NCBI GenBank assembly: GCA_027922465.2
Contig: BQMF02000264.1
Location: forward strand, 248,001 to 312,000
DNA length: 64,000 nt
DNA from: Turritopsis dohrnii
Taxonomy: Eukaryota > Cnidaria > Hydrozoa > Anthoathecata > Oceaniidae
Direction of reading: 5' to 3'
Made by a program: the position numbers and the translations under genes. Shown here piece by piece: positions 34,712-45,975 of the stretch; position 1 is the first letter of the stretch; each line of letters starts with the position of its first letter. The notes below the pieces were generated by a model. The model did no database searches and was not told the DNA's origin. It worked only from the letters and a program-made list of their open reading frames with translations.

Positions 34712-35325
34712 ATAATTCAGCAAGAAGCACCCAGGCTTGTCTTAAGGTAGGTAAACTAATATGTAATGTGTTTTGGTATAAAAGAAAACATAATTTGAAT
34801 AATATGGAGATAAATAATCTATGTAATAACTTGCCTGACTTTTTCTTCTTTGTTGATTCATTTGATTTCTGTCCAATTAGGATAACAAGGTTACTAACCT
34901 CTTGATTCCATATATTTCCATATAAGTTATATATTGTTATTGTTATAGTGTTTGTAAAACCATTTGTAAAACTCGACTTGTAATACTTCTTGTTGACAAG
35001 TTTTAGCAGCGTCTCCCTCCCAAGATGCACTACGTTAACAGTAAGGGAGGGGAATAGGGCGCATTGAAACGAGTAATTTATTATTTATTCATTTGAGTGA
35101 AATTAACCCTTTTTGTATTGTAATATATTTACCTTGCTACAAAATAGCAATTTATCTTCCAAAAACCAATGTAGTGCTTGGAACTTTCTGATTTTCAGCA
35201 GAAATTTAAAAGTTAGCAGTAGTGGGTGTTTAATTGGGGCGTGAACAACTGCGATCTTACCCACAGACTGACTGACACGGTTAAATGAAAGATAAGCACC
35301 TTGCGGCGCTGACCAAAAAACGTGT
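34712..35325. repeat. Dispersed repeat R1, copy 2
   Basis: The homologue of 415-1050. It shares TTTTTGTATTGTAATATATT, AAAGTTAGCAG and the end CCTTGCGGCGCTGACCAAAA. Compared with copy 1 it has many small indels. Confidence 0.75.
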
Positions 35326-37836
35326 GTGTGAGTAAGAGCCGCTATAAATATGAGCGTTCTTCATTCTTTCGGTTTTAGCGCCCCCTTTTCAGGAAGCTTT
35401 AGGAATGGAATTATGAATATATGGATAGGAGTATTGAATGAAAGCTTAATTATTTTAAAAGAGAATTGATCACATAAATATGAGACAAATTTCTCTTACC
35501 CAGTGCCTATCTAAACAATGCAGGTACAAATACGATGTTTGTAGATATGTTACTGACGGAATATAGCGGAACCTTGAGAATCGCACTGATGATCCCTGAA
35601 GGTCTCTTGCTGTATCTTTAGTACTCTGTGTATAATCACGCATGAAGCTTGTTTAAAAAGACCATCATGAAACTTTAATAATTCAATGGTCAAGGAAAGG
35701 ACTCCACCTGCGTGTTTGCAAGTTTTTTTTCAGAGTCGTAGGTAGAGCTCAATCAAAATTTGTGGAGAAGATTTCCTTATTTAAAGCATAGAAATACGTA
35801 TTTCTATGTTTAAGGTAGAAAATATGAAATGTGCAAGTTACGCTTTTTCCTTCTTCTCCGTTCACTTTTATAGCCGCAGTTCTATACCCTATTCTATTCT
35901 CTAGTCATTTCCCAGCCGGCACATTTGTTAAAAGGTCTCTGCGAAGTAGTGTATTCCTATATAAACATGCACACAATTTCAATAAAAAGTCTCTCCGTCA
36001 CAGTGACTTTTTGGCAATTTTGCAGACCGGGTTCGTTAGTCACGCATGCAGGTAGACAGGTAGCGACGCTTTAGCACATCCCTGTATATATGTTGAATGA
36101 ACGTGTGAAAAGCAGAAAAAATTGTATGAATTTAATCAGATGTGTTGCCTTTAGAACGTTAACTTAGATTTCTGAAGAACCATTGTATAGATGTTAATGG
36201 GTTGGTGTTGCAAGGGTTGTGGAGCATTTATAGCTTTTAAATAACATTTTTGACTTCTATGTATTTTTTTATATCTTTTACAACGAGTGACAGTTTTTCT
36301 CCAGTAGGTGCGTTTGAAATCCCAAGCATTCGTCAGGTGAATAAAGAAACAGCCTCGAAACTCCAAAAGCTACAAATCGCAGCCTAATAAGTAAAGTTGA
36401 CTAATATTGTCAACAGACGTTTTTCATCATTTGGTCAAGAAAGTGAAATTTGATCTAAATTAGGACCAAATTTTCAAAGTACTTGAATTTTAATTGTGCA
36501 AATTGAGTTGATTATGCTGATGTTTTGCGATTATCGATGTTGATTCGCTTGTAAAAATATCCCAAAATCATCAAAAGTAACTGCGATGAAGAGCATTTTC
36601 ATTGAAATAGTGTGTATATTTCTATAGAAATGCACTCCTTCGCAGAGATTTAAAAAATGTGCCCCCCCGGGATGCTCATTGAACGAACTTTAAGAGTAGT
36701 GCACTTGCAAAAAGTACTGATTGACTTTTTTTAAACAGAAAACAATCTTACATCAGACCCATGACAAAAAAGTATGTTGACTTTGAATTTCCAAAGCAAG
36801 GTGCAAAATTATCAAATTATTGAATGATAACGTCCGTTATCACAGTGAAAAAAAAGTTTCATGCCAAGCTGATCACTTTTTAATAGGAAGTTGCGTATGC
36901 AAATACACGGTTGCTGAGTCGTTTTAACACTTAAAATTATGATATATGAAAATATATGAGTTTTTTTTGATAACATGGCAGTCGTTTTAACACTGTTTTT
37001 ATTACTCGTTGTACTCTTTATGCTCACGATTTGCAAGGAACCATTTAGCTGGTTATTTGCTGTCTCAATAGTGGTACATTTAATACAAACAGGCTACCTG
37101 GTACTACTCAAGGTAGCTTCAGTCATGCTTTTATAAAAAAAAAACAACATGTACCACAGATTCTATCTATAGAACCAACAAAAACATGCTGGATATCAAA
37201 AACATAAAACGATATTTTCAATGACAAATCCTTCCCAGAATTCTAGCTACAAGCCCCCACAAAATATTTGGGAAAAACCCCTTCCCCCTGATCTCAATGT
37301 TGTATGAAGTGCTGCTAGGCCCCAAACTGCTTATCTTCACTCCAGAAACATTCTTTTGTCTTTCAACATAAACAACATTGAATTTGGGGGGAAGGGGGGA
37401 CCTGTCATCATAAAACCATTTTTTTAAGTTTTCCCAATATATTTCGTGGAGGGTTGTTGATCCAATCCGGGAGATTTTCAATTTCTTTTGTCTTAATCGA
37501 CTTTTAATACTTATTAATACTCACAGTTAATAAAATTGGAAACCACAATATTCTATAATAAAGGATTCCCAGTGACGCATGACCGATACATTTGATGTCA
37601 CGTGAGGTCATGTAAAAGGACTGATTGTCAATCAATCAATACAATCTCTGTAACAACAGATATCAACCGATAATATGCGTTATATTAGAAAGACATTTGT
37701 AAGCTGCAACACTATTATTTTATATGATGAAGGTAATATTTTTATTTTTACAAATCTATGTGTTCGTCACGTAAAATCGTTTCATTTTAAACGTTATTTC
37801 GTTTTCGTAATTGTTATGAAAGTCAGTCACAGGACC
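35326..37836. other. Non-coding region with repeat fragments
   Basis: No gene was recognised. It contains a perfect palindrome CATAGAAATACGTATTTCTATG at 35787-35808, an inverted copy (35850-35885) of the block at 10140, and two GCAGTGAC-family MITE copies (about 35940-36015 and 36565-36670). A frame at 37675-38016 runs into an unrelated transposon end and is not a gene. The last ten bases are the TCACAGGACC duplication. Confidence 0.45.
36565..36670 (+). repeat. GCAGTGAC-family MITE, copy 3
   Basis: GCGATGAAGAGCATTTTCAT, TGTGTATATTTCTATAGAAA, TGCACTCCTTCGCAG. It closely matches 43390-43520. Copy 2, in the opposite orientation, is at about 35940-36015. Confidence 0.7.
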
Positions 37837-39028
37837 CAACCTCGAACCCAGGGTCTCTTGCCTTTTCGATATACGGATGGCGGCGAAGAAAACCCTGGCG
37901 AACGCTGGTCATGTGATATGAAAATTACACAAAATCTGTGTATAAAACTGGCCGCCAAGGCGGCGTCGCTCGCCGCCCATGTTCAGCATGCGACCAGTTC
38001 ACAAAATATAAAATGAAGAATTGACAATGATAAGTGTGCCCATGTTGTAGAGCTCGAAAAACTGATCAAAAAAATGTATGGGATCGTTTCGTTACGACCA
38101 ACCGTTACAGAGATATCGTTGATCAAAAATTTTGATGACAGACCTGTCCCCCTAAAAAATTAGACCCAAATTTTTCTTCACCCCATGGCCAATATCGCGG
38201 ACCCCAAAAAACGTCAGTTATCCCTATTGGTTCTCGGGATAATTTTCCCTAAACGTCGCATTCGATTAGGGTCTCAATACAATGGCTTCACACTGACGTC
38301 GCACAAAATAAGATAAAATAATCACTCTCACAACTAAATCTACCATTTTGCGTGACAGACAAACAAACAAACAAACAAATAGACGGAGAATCGGCTATTA
38401 ATATATAGACGTGGTCCGAAGAAATTTTGTTTCGTGTATTCAGTTTTTTACATAGTCACATATAACCAATGTAGAGACCAAATATAATTCGTCGAGTTGA
38501 GCTCGTTTCTGCAAAACTTGATTTTGTTTACATGTTTCCAAGACTTCAGCAACATTTTGGAAAGGAAGGTGTTGTCAATTTGATTGAAAATTTATTCTTT
38601 ATCAAGGCTTTAAGAGCAGACACTCATGAATAATAAAGGAGAGGTTGCAAAGTTCATATGGTGTTGTGTGATTTTATCTTTGTATCGATAACATTTTGGT
38701 GTGGCTTATTTTGGAGACACATTCAGAAACTAGTATGTAGAAAATTCAATCTTGAGTGCATCGAGGTTCAGTCTTCTAAACAAGAAAATATTCATCTGGC
38801 AGGTAACTTGTGAATAAAAAAAAGGGAAGGTTCAAAATTCATGTGATGTTGTGTGATGTTATCTTTGTATTGATAACATTTTGGTGTGGTTTATTTTGGA
38901 GACACATTTAGAAACTAGTATCTACGAAGAAGATTCTCATGAAATAATAATGTTTGGGATGAAGAGCCAGGGTTTTCTTCGACGCCATCCGTATATCGAA
39001 AAGGCAAGAGACCCTGGGTTCGAGGTTG
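37837..39028. mobile_element. 1192-bp element with CCAACCTCG-type TIRs and 10-bp TSD
   Basis: CAACCTCGAACCCAGGGTCT... at 37837-37898 is the inverted, almost identical copy of 38967-39028. The 10-bp duplication TCACAGGACC lies directly outside each end (37827-37836 and 39029-39038). The interior has no transposase. It holds a GC-rich block (GGCCGCCAAGGCGG near 37951), an ACAAACAAACAAACAAA run near 38355, and a 103-bp direct repeat. The long TIRs and 8-10-bp duplications recall Mutator-like elements (inference). It sits inside, or at the edge of, a SINE 3' end. Confidence 0.8.
38640..38925. repeat. Two direct repeats of about 103 bp
   Basis: 38641-38742 and 38823-38925 share CATTTTGGTGTGG, TTATTTTGGAGACACATT and AGAAACTAGTAT, with a period of about 182 bp, inside the 1192-bp element. 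Confidence 0.8.
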
Positions 39029-39115
39029 TCACAGGACCCTCATGATAGTAGTATTTAGTACTGAGAGGCTTTCCTGTTAAAATATTTGTTACATAAATGA
39101 AATAAATAAATAAAT
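39029..39115 (+). repeat. SINE 3'-end fragment
   Basis: CAGGACCCTCATGATAGTAG, GAGAGGCTTTCCTGTTAAAA and a tail of AATAAATAAATAAAT match 33918-34002 of the SINE. The 5' part was displaced or lost through the adjacent insertion. Confidence 0.7.
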
Positions 39116-41609
39116 CTCTATATAAAATTGAACGCAATTTCAGTGGTTTTTTCTCAGTATAGATAGATGATCTTTAAGTAAGGAGTTTAAGGTACGGGCA
39201 ACACGAAAACGAGAACTAGGACTCTCCAAGTCCCACGACAGTCATAGTAATCTAACGTAAAGAAACCTCACAGTCAACTCCCCTTTGTATATTCTGTCTT
39301 CCTTCTTGTTTGAACGTAAAGTTGGGTAGTTAAAAGTGAATCAGTTATATCCATCAATACATCTTAGATTTGCGTCCTTATTGTGAAAGATATGAAGCTC
39401 AAACAGCCATCAAGATGCAAAATGTTATTCTTGTACGTTTTCAGCAATCAGATGAAAAATAGCCATAAGAAAAATCACTGACAACATCTGAAATATTTCA
39501 ATAAGAAAAGTTCCAGTAAAGATAATGAACTATTATATAAAGGGCTGAGGGTTGCATCAGAAATAGAACAATTGAAAAATGATCTGGGAACGAGCAGCTG
39601 TTTATTATCAATAAAGCGCTCGAACAAAGTAAAAAAAAAAAAATTGGCTCCCTCGTGGAGATTATCTCACAAGAAAACTGCTGACACACTTTTTTTCTCG
39701 ACCTTATGGTCGTTCATTATCTTTCAACAATTAAATGTTTTCTTTTATTACATGCGAAACAATAAATGAATGAAGCAAAATCACAATTGAAATCGAACAA
39801 TCTTCTCTTCTGATATATTTACTGTCGAAACATCTCTCTCATATACGGTGGCTCATATCTGACACCCATGTTGAGCTGTAGGGATTCACGGGGCTTCTTT
39901 TTATAAGCAACCAAGGTCATTGCCCCCGCAGCGAGCGTAAGCGAGCGAGGAGGCATAGTAGTTTCACGAGATAGGCGAATGTCAGTTCCGATTTTGTTCT
40001 TCATCATCATCTTCCAACTTTCGTGTTGACGTACTGGTACTGTAAGTGGAATGTTTTTTCGTATCTCTTTCCTAATTTATTATTATATTATACGATGTTA
40101 TTTAGGAAGTTCGTATGCTAAAATTGCTTAGACATTTTTCATATTACTTTTGTGTTGTTTTAGTGAAGTGAACGACAAGGATTTTGAAGCACAGCTTGAA
40201 ATCTGAAATTTTGCCAACAACATTTTACTTTGTATATGTTTTAGCTCTAAATAATCTTTCGTTCGATAAATTTTATTCAATGCACTGATTTTTGGCGGAT
40301 CTTGCCTTAAAAAGATTTTAATTGGATTTTTGTGTATGCAAGAAAGCCTACAAATTGTCGTTCTTCGTGTTTTCCGTCTTCCTGTCCTCCCCCAAACCTG
40401 GCGTGATCATAATCAATAAAACCTTCTTACATTTTTTTCTTGATTTTTATGTAAACTTTGGCTATTTCTTGTTTCGAATCGAATCGCTTGAATTTTTTTT
40501 TTGAAAAAGTTTTTTTTTCTTTTGGCTCTTACAGAATTTCTTTAAAAAATCTTAATCTTATTTTGATTATAAAAATACGTATCCATGGTTTTAGTTCACA
40601 CATTTCTTTTGTTTGTAGCAAATGCTTTCTGATGTTACTTGTTAAGCCTTATTTACACTTTTTGAAATGTATAAATTAGCATCAGTGTGACATAGGACTA
40701 AGAGATAACAAAAAGTAACAAGACTTTGTTTGTTTTTGTTTCCGTTGTATAGGCTTGCAATGTATAGCTTGCTGCGTGTACAAATTGGCATGCTTGAGAG
40801 CGGGGGCATTTTTTAGCTAAAGTTACATGCTAGTTTATTAGTAGTAATGTTGCTTCAAAATGAACATATTTTATCAGTGTTGCTGAATTTTTCGCTAAGC
40901 ATTAATCAAAACATATATATGTCCCATCTTGAAAACTTTTTTGTACGTTTTAGTTTGATTAAAGCCATGTTTATCTAATCATGTATAGGACAATCAAATC
41001 ATTATCATAGATTGCACAGCCTAGCGTAACCACCTAGTGTAACAATTTTAAAAAATGTGATGTAACTATGCTAGTGCTGTTCAATCGCCATTCTTATTCT
41101 GTTCTTAGATTTTCTCACCTTTGCAATCGAAGTGTGATACGGGTAAAAACTACTAAAAAAATGGATTACAATGTGGCACAGGTTGGATTACAAATTGCGA
41201 CAGATATTACAAAGTACAATTGGATTACAAATTGAGAGGTTACAACTAGGAGGGTTGGGTTCTTATAAAATTGTTCTGTCAGAAAAAGCAGATCTATTCA
41301 AATGTTAATGATTCGTTAGTACGACAATTTCATGAAAAAAGAGAGAGGAATTTATTGCAATTAAATGTCACAAATTTCAGATTTTCAAGCTGTCTTGACG
41401 AGCCAAATTATCATATTCTTCATAATCTAAAAGGTTAACTCCTCAACAGCAAACCCAGGGTCTTCAGATCAAATAAAAAGAGTCCTGGGAACAAATTTAT
41501 TAACTTCTGATTTGGCATGTTTTGTGCATTAAAAGTATTTTTTCAAATGAAACCGTAGACAATGATGTTCATGAAAGAAACTGATTTTTGTGTTGAATTT
41601 TTCTTTCAG
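39116..41609. other. Non-coding region upstream of the hydrolase gene
   Basis: No gene was recognised. GCAGCGAGCGTAAGCGAGCG near 39930 is a GC-rich low-complexity block common in repeats. R2 copy 2 is at 40733-40842. The part just before 41609 should hold the promoter and 5' exon of the next gene, but I cannot place them. Confidence 0.4.
40733..40842. repeat. Dispersed repeat R2, copy 2
   Basis: Same orientation and more than 90 percent identical by eye to 10515-10620. Confidence 0.8.
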
Positions 41610-41624
41610 ATTCGTCTACAGTCA

Positions 41625-43806
41625 ATGTTTGTGATACATTGCATAATTGCAACTGTGCTTGCGTGTACGGAGTTCATCCTTCCTTGTCTAGACAAGTCTC
41701 TGATAGTTGGTCGCACGTTCATGTTTAACCACAAATTCGATTTTCATATCGTGACAGAACCAAAAGGAACAGAACACCACAGTTGGGAATTCCCCCATGG
41801 TTCAAGTTGCTATGGGAAGACACCGATGAAGTGGCTCTCTAAGACTGCTAATATTTTTATTGAACAGCAAAACTTCTCACCGGCAGGTCCTGTAGATGGA
41901 CAAAATGCTGATGGATTATCTGTTGCTGCGTTGTATTTTGAACATTACGCCCAATATCCTAAAGCAAGTAATATCCCAGAAGAGAAATGTGATCATACCA
42001 TTCCTCACTTTCAAATTGGAGAGTTCATTCAAAGTAATTATTGCTTGACCTGCATTGATTTTACTTCAGTTGCAGTCAATTATTCTGAAAGCAAAGCCGT
42101 TTCCACAAGTTTATGTGGTCGCTTCCATACTGAAAGTTTTAGATCAGCTCCTTGTCCTTCCTTTATTTATTGCTCTCAGAAGTGTTTATTTTTTCTTCAT
42201 CTTATAAACACCCTATAAGCGCCATGCTTCCAGCCAAACACTTATAATTAACGCCCACCTGTAACAAAATCCGCCCTCCACCTCCTATCCATAAATTCAT
42301 AAATTGTCCATCGTTATAGCCCACGCCCCATTTTCAATCTCAATGAGTGAAGCTGCTACTATGAATAAATGAAAAGAAAATAAACACTCCACTAAACACT
42401 CCATCTTAAAAAGTGGCGCTAAATGAACCAAGATTCTTTTTGTTCATCTGACGCTGCTCTATTGAAACGAGACATGCTTGAAACGCTAAATCCCTTTCCG
42501 ATACGAGAACATCAAAATAAAAATCCGAAAGCGTTCCCTAGAGAATGGTGGAGAGAACGGTATTACTTTACTGAGATTGTCGAGTGGGCGCTAGAAAACG
42601 CTATACTATTATTTAAAACTGTTAACTTCTATCTCATTTGTAATTTTGAGATAAACGTCACCCTCCCAAAAGCCCCGCCCTTCAATCAGCATCGCCCTCA
42701 TCCAAATAGTAAGAAGAAATATCTTTACGTTATACTCCCACTTCATAGAACCTCCACTACTGCACCAAGCAAAGGAAAGTATAACTGTTTTTATCTTCTT
42801 GTTTATCTCTTTCAGCACAGTACAGCAAGACGCAAGAAGTTCGTGACGCCATTAATAATGACGAATTTCCATTTGTATGGGGCGGTATCTCGCATGTTCC
42901 TTTACCAAATAAGCCTGGAAAAATAATAGACTTTATGTTTCCAATTCATTGGAGCATCATCGACAAAACGGGAGATGCTTTAGTACTGGAATATACTGCG
43001 GAGGGAAGGAAGATTCACAACAACACGATTGGTGTAGTGACCAACCCTCCGACTTACGATTGGCATATGACTAACTTGAAAAATTACGTCAATTTGCAGA
43101 ACAGATTTGAACCTAAACTAACATACGAATTTGTATCTGGGAAAGGAGCGGGCATTATTGAAGGATACTATGTAGAAAGTGGAGGACATGGTATTCCAGG
43201 GGATTTTACATCCCCAAGTCGTTTCGTGAGGACAGTGATGATAACACAGTTCACTGAAAAACCAAAAAACGCCAAAGAGGGCGCTATCAAGGCATGGCAT
43301 ATTCATAATGCGTTAGGGTTTCCTCATGGTATGTCAACAATATTGCTTTGGCTTTTTTTCAGCATTGCTCAAACGTGTAAATGGAAAGTTAGTCTCAGAG
43401 GGCAAAAATCTTCAAAATGTCACTGCGATGAAGAGCATTTTTATTGAAATTGTGTGTATATTTCTATAAAAATGCACTCCTGTACAGTGATTTTCAACAA
43501 CTTTGCCTACTGGGGAAACATCCTTTGATAAGGCTTGTTTTCATACAAATTCTTGTTAGAATAGTCTACAAAACTAACCATCATTTTTTTCCACATTTTC
43601 AAATAGGTATTGGTGAAACGATGTATTGGACGATCGTGAGAGACTTGACCAATAACGTGATCTACTTCAGAGACAAAAATTACTTAAGTATACGAATGAT
43701 AGACCTCAACAAAGCATCAAAAACTAACATCGAATATTTCAGGATCAGTGACGACTTTTTCAATGGCGTAAAGGATGTAACAGGCGAAATGAAGTCGTCA
43801 AAATGA
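41625..43806 (+). CDS. Choloylglycine hydrolase-family Ntn hydrolase, secreted
   Basis: The model is join(41625..42033,42816..43328,43607..43806), 373 aa; both introns are phase 1 and all sites GT/AG. A hydrophobic leader MFVIHCIIATVLA ends directly before Cys14, which would become the N-terminal nucleophile after cleavage, as in penicillin V acylases and bile salt hydrolases. GR at 29-30 matches the conserved Arg; the usual following Asp appears absent (RTFMFN). Then come NADGLSVAALYFE, FVWGGISHVPL, LEYTAEG, GVVTNPPTYDWHMTNLKNY (conserved Asn residues), GIPGDFTSPSRFVR (conserved Arg) and YWTIVRDLTNNVIYFR. The family hydrolyses linear amide C-N bonds; the substrate here is unknown. It is probably secreted or lysosomal. 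The 5' exon begins after a TTTCTTTCAG acceptor at 41609, so an untranslated exon lies further upstream. Its resemblance is to bacterial members, but the gene has introns. Confidence 0.88.
42034..42815 (+). other. Intron 1 of the hydrolase gene
   Basis: The donor is GTAATT and the acceptor TCTCTTTCAG. Near 42215-42300 it holds short AACGCCCACC / ATCCGCCCTCC blocks resembling the repeat at 46885-47000. Open frames within it are not coding. Confidence 0.6.
43390..43520 (+). repeat. GCAGTGAC-family MITE, copy 4
   Basis: TGTCACTGCGATGAAGAGCA, TTGTGTGTATATTTCTATAA, AATGCACTCCTGTACAGTGA. The imperfect terminal inverted repeats are GTCACTG...GAGCATTTTTA against TAAAAATGCACTCC...CAGTGA. It lies in intron 2 of the hydrolase gene. 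Confidence 0.75.
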
Positions 43807-43888
43807 TGATGACGTCGAAATGATGACGACGTCGAAATGATGATGTTAATCACGTGACTTGCTTTATATTCATTGGGACGTGAATAAA
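43796..43888 (+). promoter_or_regulatory. 3' UTR repeat and polyadenylation signal
   Basis: Straight after the stop, three copies of a GACGTCGAAATGATGA-like unit (43800-43848) include TGACGTC at 43810-43816. AATAAA at 43883-43888 is the likely poly(A) signal. Confidence 0.6.
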
Positions 43889-44019
43889 AACAAACGGAAA
43901 TTTTGACAGATTTGCTGCTTGTGTTTTCTTTTATAACTTTCGAAGTATTCTCATGTATTTTCTCTTATAAATTATTTATTATTATGTATCTTAGGGTAAT
44001 AAAGTTTCTTTATAGTCAT

Positions 44020-44345
44020 AATATTATCTTCCAAAAACAGTTTGGCTTTCGAAAACCCCATTCCACCATTTACACATTACTAAATATTGGTAAACAAATC
44101 AGACGCTGTCTAGATAAAGGTGTGTTTGCCTGTCGCGTATTCATACAAAAAGTGTTTAATACCGTTGATCATCCTATTCGTCTTTTGAAGCTTGAGCACT
44201 ATGGATCAAGAGGTGCTGTTAGACACGTCCATGGCTAGACATTGGTTTAGATCTTCTGTCTCGTTTTTAATGTGTAACAGTAGGTAATAGCAACCTTAAA
44301 CTCAAACAGGTTAAATATGGTGTCTCCCAAAGTTCTATTATTCTT
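44020..44345 (+). pseudogene. LINE reverse-transcriptase fragment
   Basis: KQFGFRKPHSTIYTLLN, ALDKG-like RCLDKGVFAC, VFNTVDHPIRLLKLEHYG and then, after a frame change, a VKYGVSQ-like segment match the RT domain of CR1/Jockey-type LINEs (QFGFR..HST...AFDTVDH..LL.KL..YG). Frameshifts are present. Confidence 0.8.
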
Positions 44346-44719
44346 GTTGACACATGATGGACATATATCAACTTTATATTGAAGCTTTTTTGAATCAAAA
44401 CGTTTACAGCCATGTATAGCAATTTGTTACAAATTTATCTAAAAGGAAGAAAAATTCTACCAAGTTGCATAGATGATTTATCTCCACGTCGCTCAAGTTA
44501 TGTTTTCATTTTTCCCAAAACATGATGTATATTTATAGAGATATTCACTTCCATACCTTAAAGGGAGACAGGTGATTCTTAATGAATTATTCTATTCTGT
44601 TGTATTCTTGCACTGCAGAAACACTTCAAACTCGTTGCTTTACAGTGAAATTTAAATGAACAAAAAAGTTCCTGTAAAAGTATTTGAGAAGTCCCACTAG
44701 TCCTTAAAATATTTATGTT

Positions 44720-45975
44720 TTCATATATCAGTATCCTTGCGGAACGAGTTTTCTCCAGCGTTCCATTCGTAGCAGACCCTAAAACACGTTTAGCAAATAA
44801 CAAAACCAAAGCTATGAATGTCTATCAACAACAGACACGAAAACTCAACCTTCCCAAGAACCAGAAAGATAAACAGCATGTATTAGTCGCTGGTGCTACC
44901 AACGTTATCTATGGCAAACGAACCTCGATCCATCTGAAACACCAAAGGAAAGGATCATCCAAAACCTGGATTTATGGGGTCAAATCATCAAACAACCAAG
45001 CTGAATGTGCTCTACGAAGGGTTGCTAGAATTTCAAAAGAAGAATACCTGAAAGTCAACGACATCATACAGAATGAAATCTACGTGGATGATTGCATTAC
45101 AGGCGAGGCTGATATTGAAGCAGCTCATCGCAGTACTGATCAGCTTGAACTAGAATCGTGATGGATTTCAATTGAAAGGAATCGCATTGTCCAAAAACGA
45201 TCCCCCATTAACATTGAGTGAAGATGGTGAAACTATTCATGTTGGTATGAAGTGGTATATCAAAACGGATAAGCTTACTCTCAATATTGGTGAGTTGAAC
45301 TTCAGCAAAAAAGTCTGTGGGAAGAACCCTGAAGAATCACAAGCATTGTACCGAGTAAGCTGACCTGAAGATACTGCACATCAAAAGTGGAGGAGGTCTT
45401 TGATGTAACTGTTAAAATATCACCAATAGTTGCACCCATGAAGATTGATCTACAGGAACTTGTTCATCTCAATCGTGACTGGGATGACTCCATTCCTGGC
45501 AACCTCCGTCCAATTTAGAAATCGAATTTTGAGACAATTAAGGACTTGGGAAATTTGAGAATTAATCGTGCAATAGTTCCAGAGGATGCTGTAAGCAAAT
45601 GAAAATGGACACGATTGACTTTGCTGATGCTAGCAACTCAATCATTTGTGTTGCCATCTAAGGTAATTTCTTGAGAGAAAATGGAAAATACTCATGACAG
45701 CTCATCTTCTCAAGAACAAGAAGTGTTCCGAAGAACACGTCACAACCAAGAGCAGAGTGACGTGCTGCATTAATCAATGCTCCCTCACTCAGAAACCGAG
45801 TTATAGAGATTAGAAGATTCACTCAAAACAGAGATATGTGTTACATATCTCTGCTCAAAAAGAGCAATGGCACTACGTGAACACCAAATGAATGCTGACA
45901 TTGGCACACGAAAGGGAGAATCCATCAAAGACGTTGACAAGTTATCAACGTGCATAAATGGCTACGATTGGATTT
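44720..45975 (+). pseudogene. Decayed BEL/Pao retrotransposon pol
   Basis: NQAECALRRVA and the RT box EIYVDDCITGEAD (ending near 45161) are followed in another frame by LKGIALSKNDPPLTLSEDGE and LNIGELNFSKKV (45172-45363). Then VAPMKIDLQELV, NRDWDDSIPGNLRPI and NRAIVPEDAV (about 45430-45600), and finally NADIGTRKGE and NGYDW near 45890-45975. The order and wording are those of BEL/Pao RT, RNase H and integrase-proximal regions. There are multiple frameshifts and internal deletions, and no LTRs were found. Confidence 0.85.

Noticed and set aside
37675..38016. 113-codon frame with ATG
   Set aside because: Its second half is the end of the 1192-bp transposon, and no homology is visible.
42423..42926. 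167-codon frame in the hydrolase intron
   Set aside because: It reads the acceptor and next exon in the wrong frame; the +1 frame from 42816 matches the hydrolase family.
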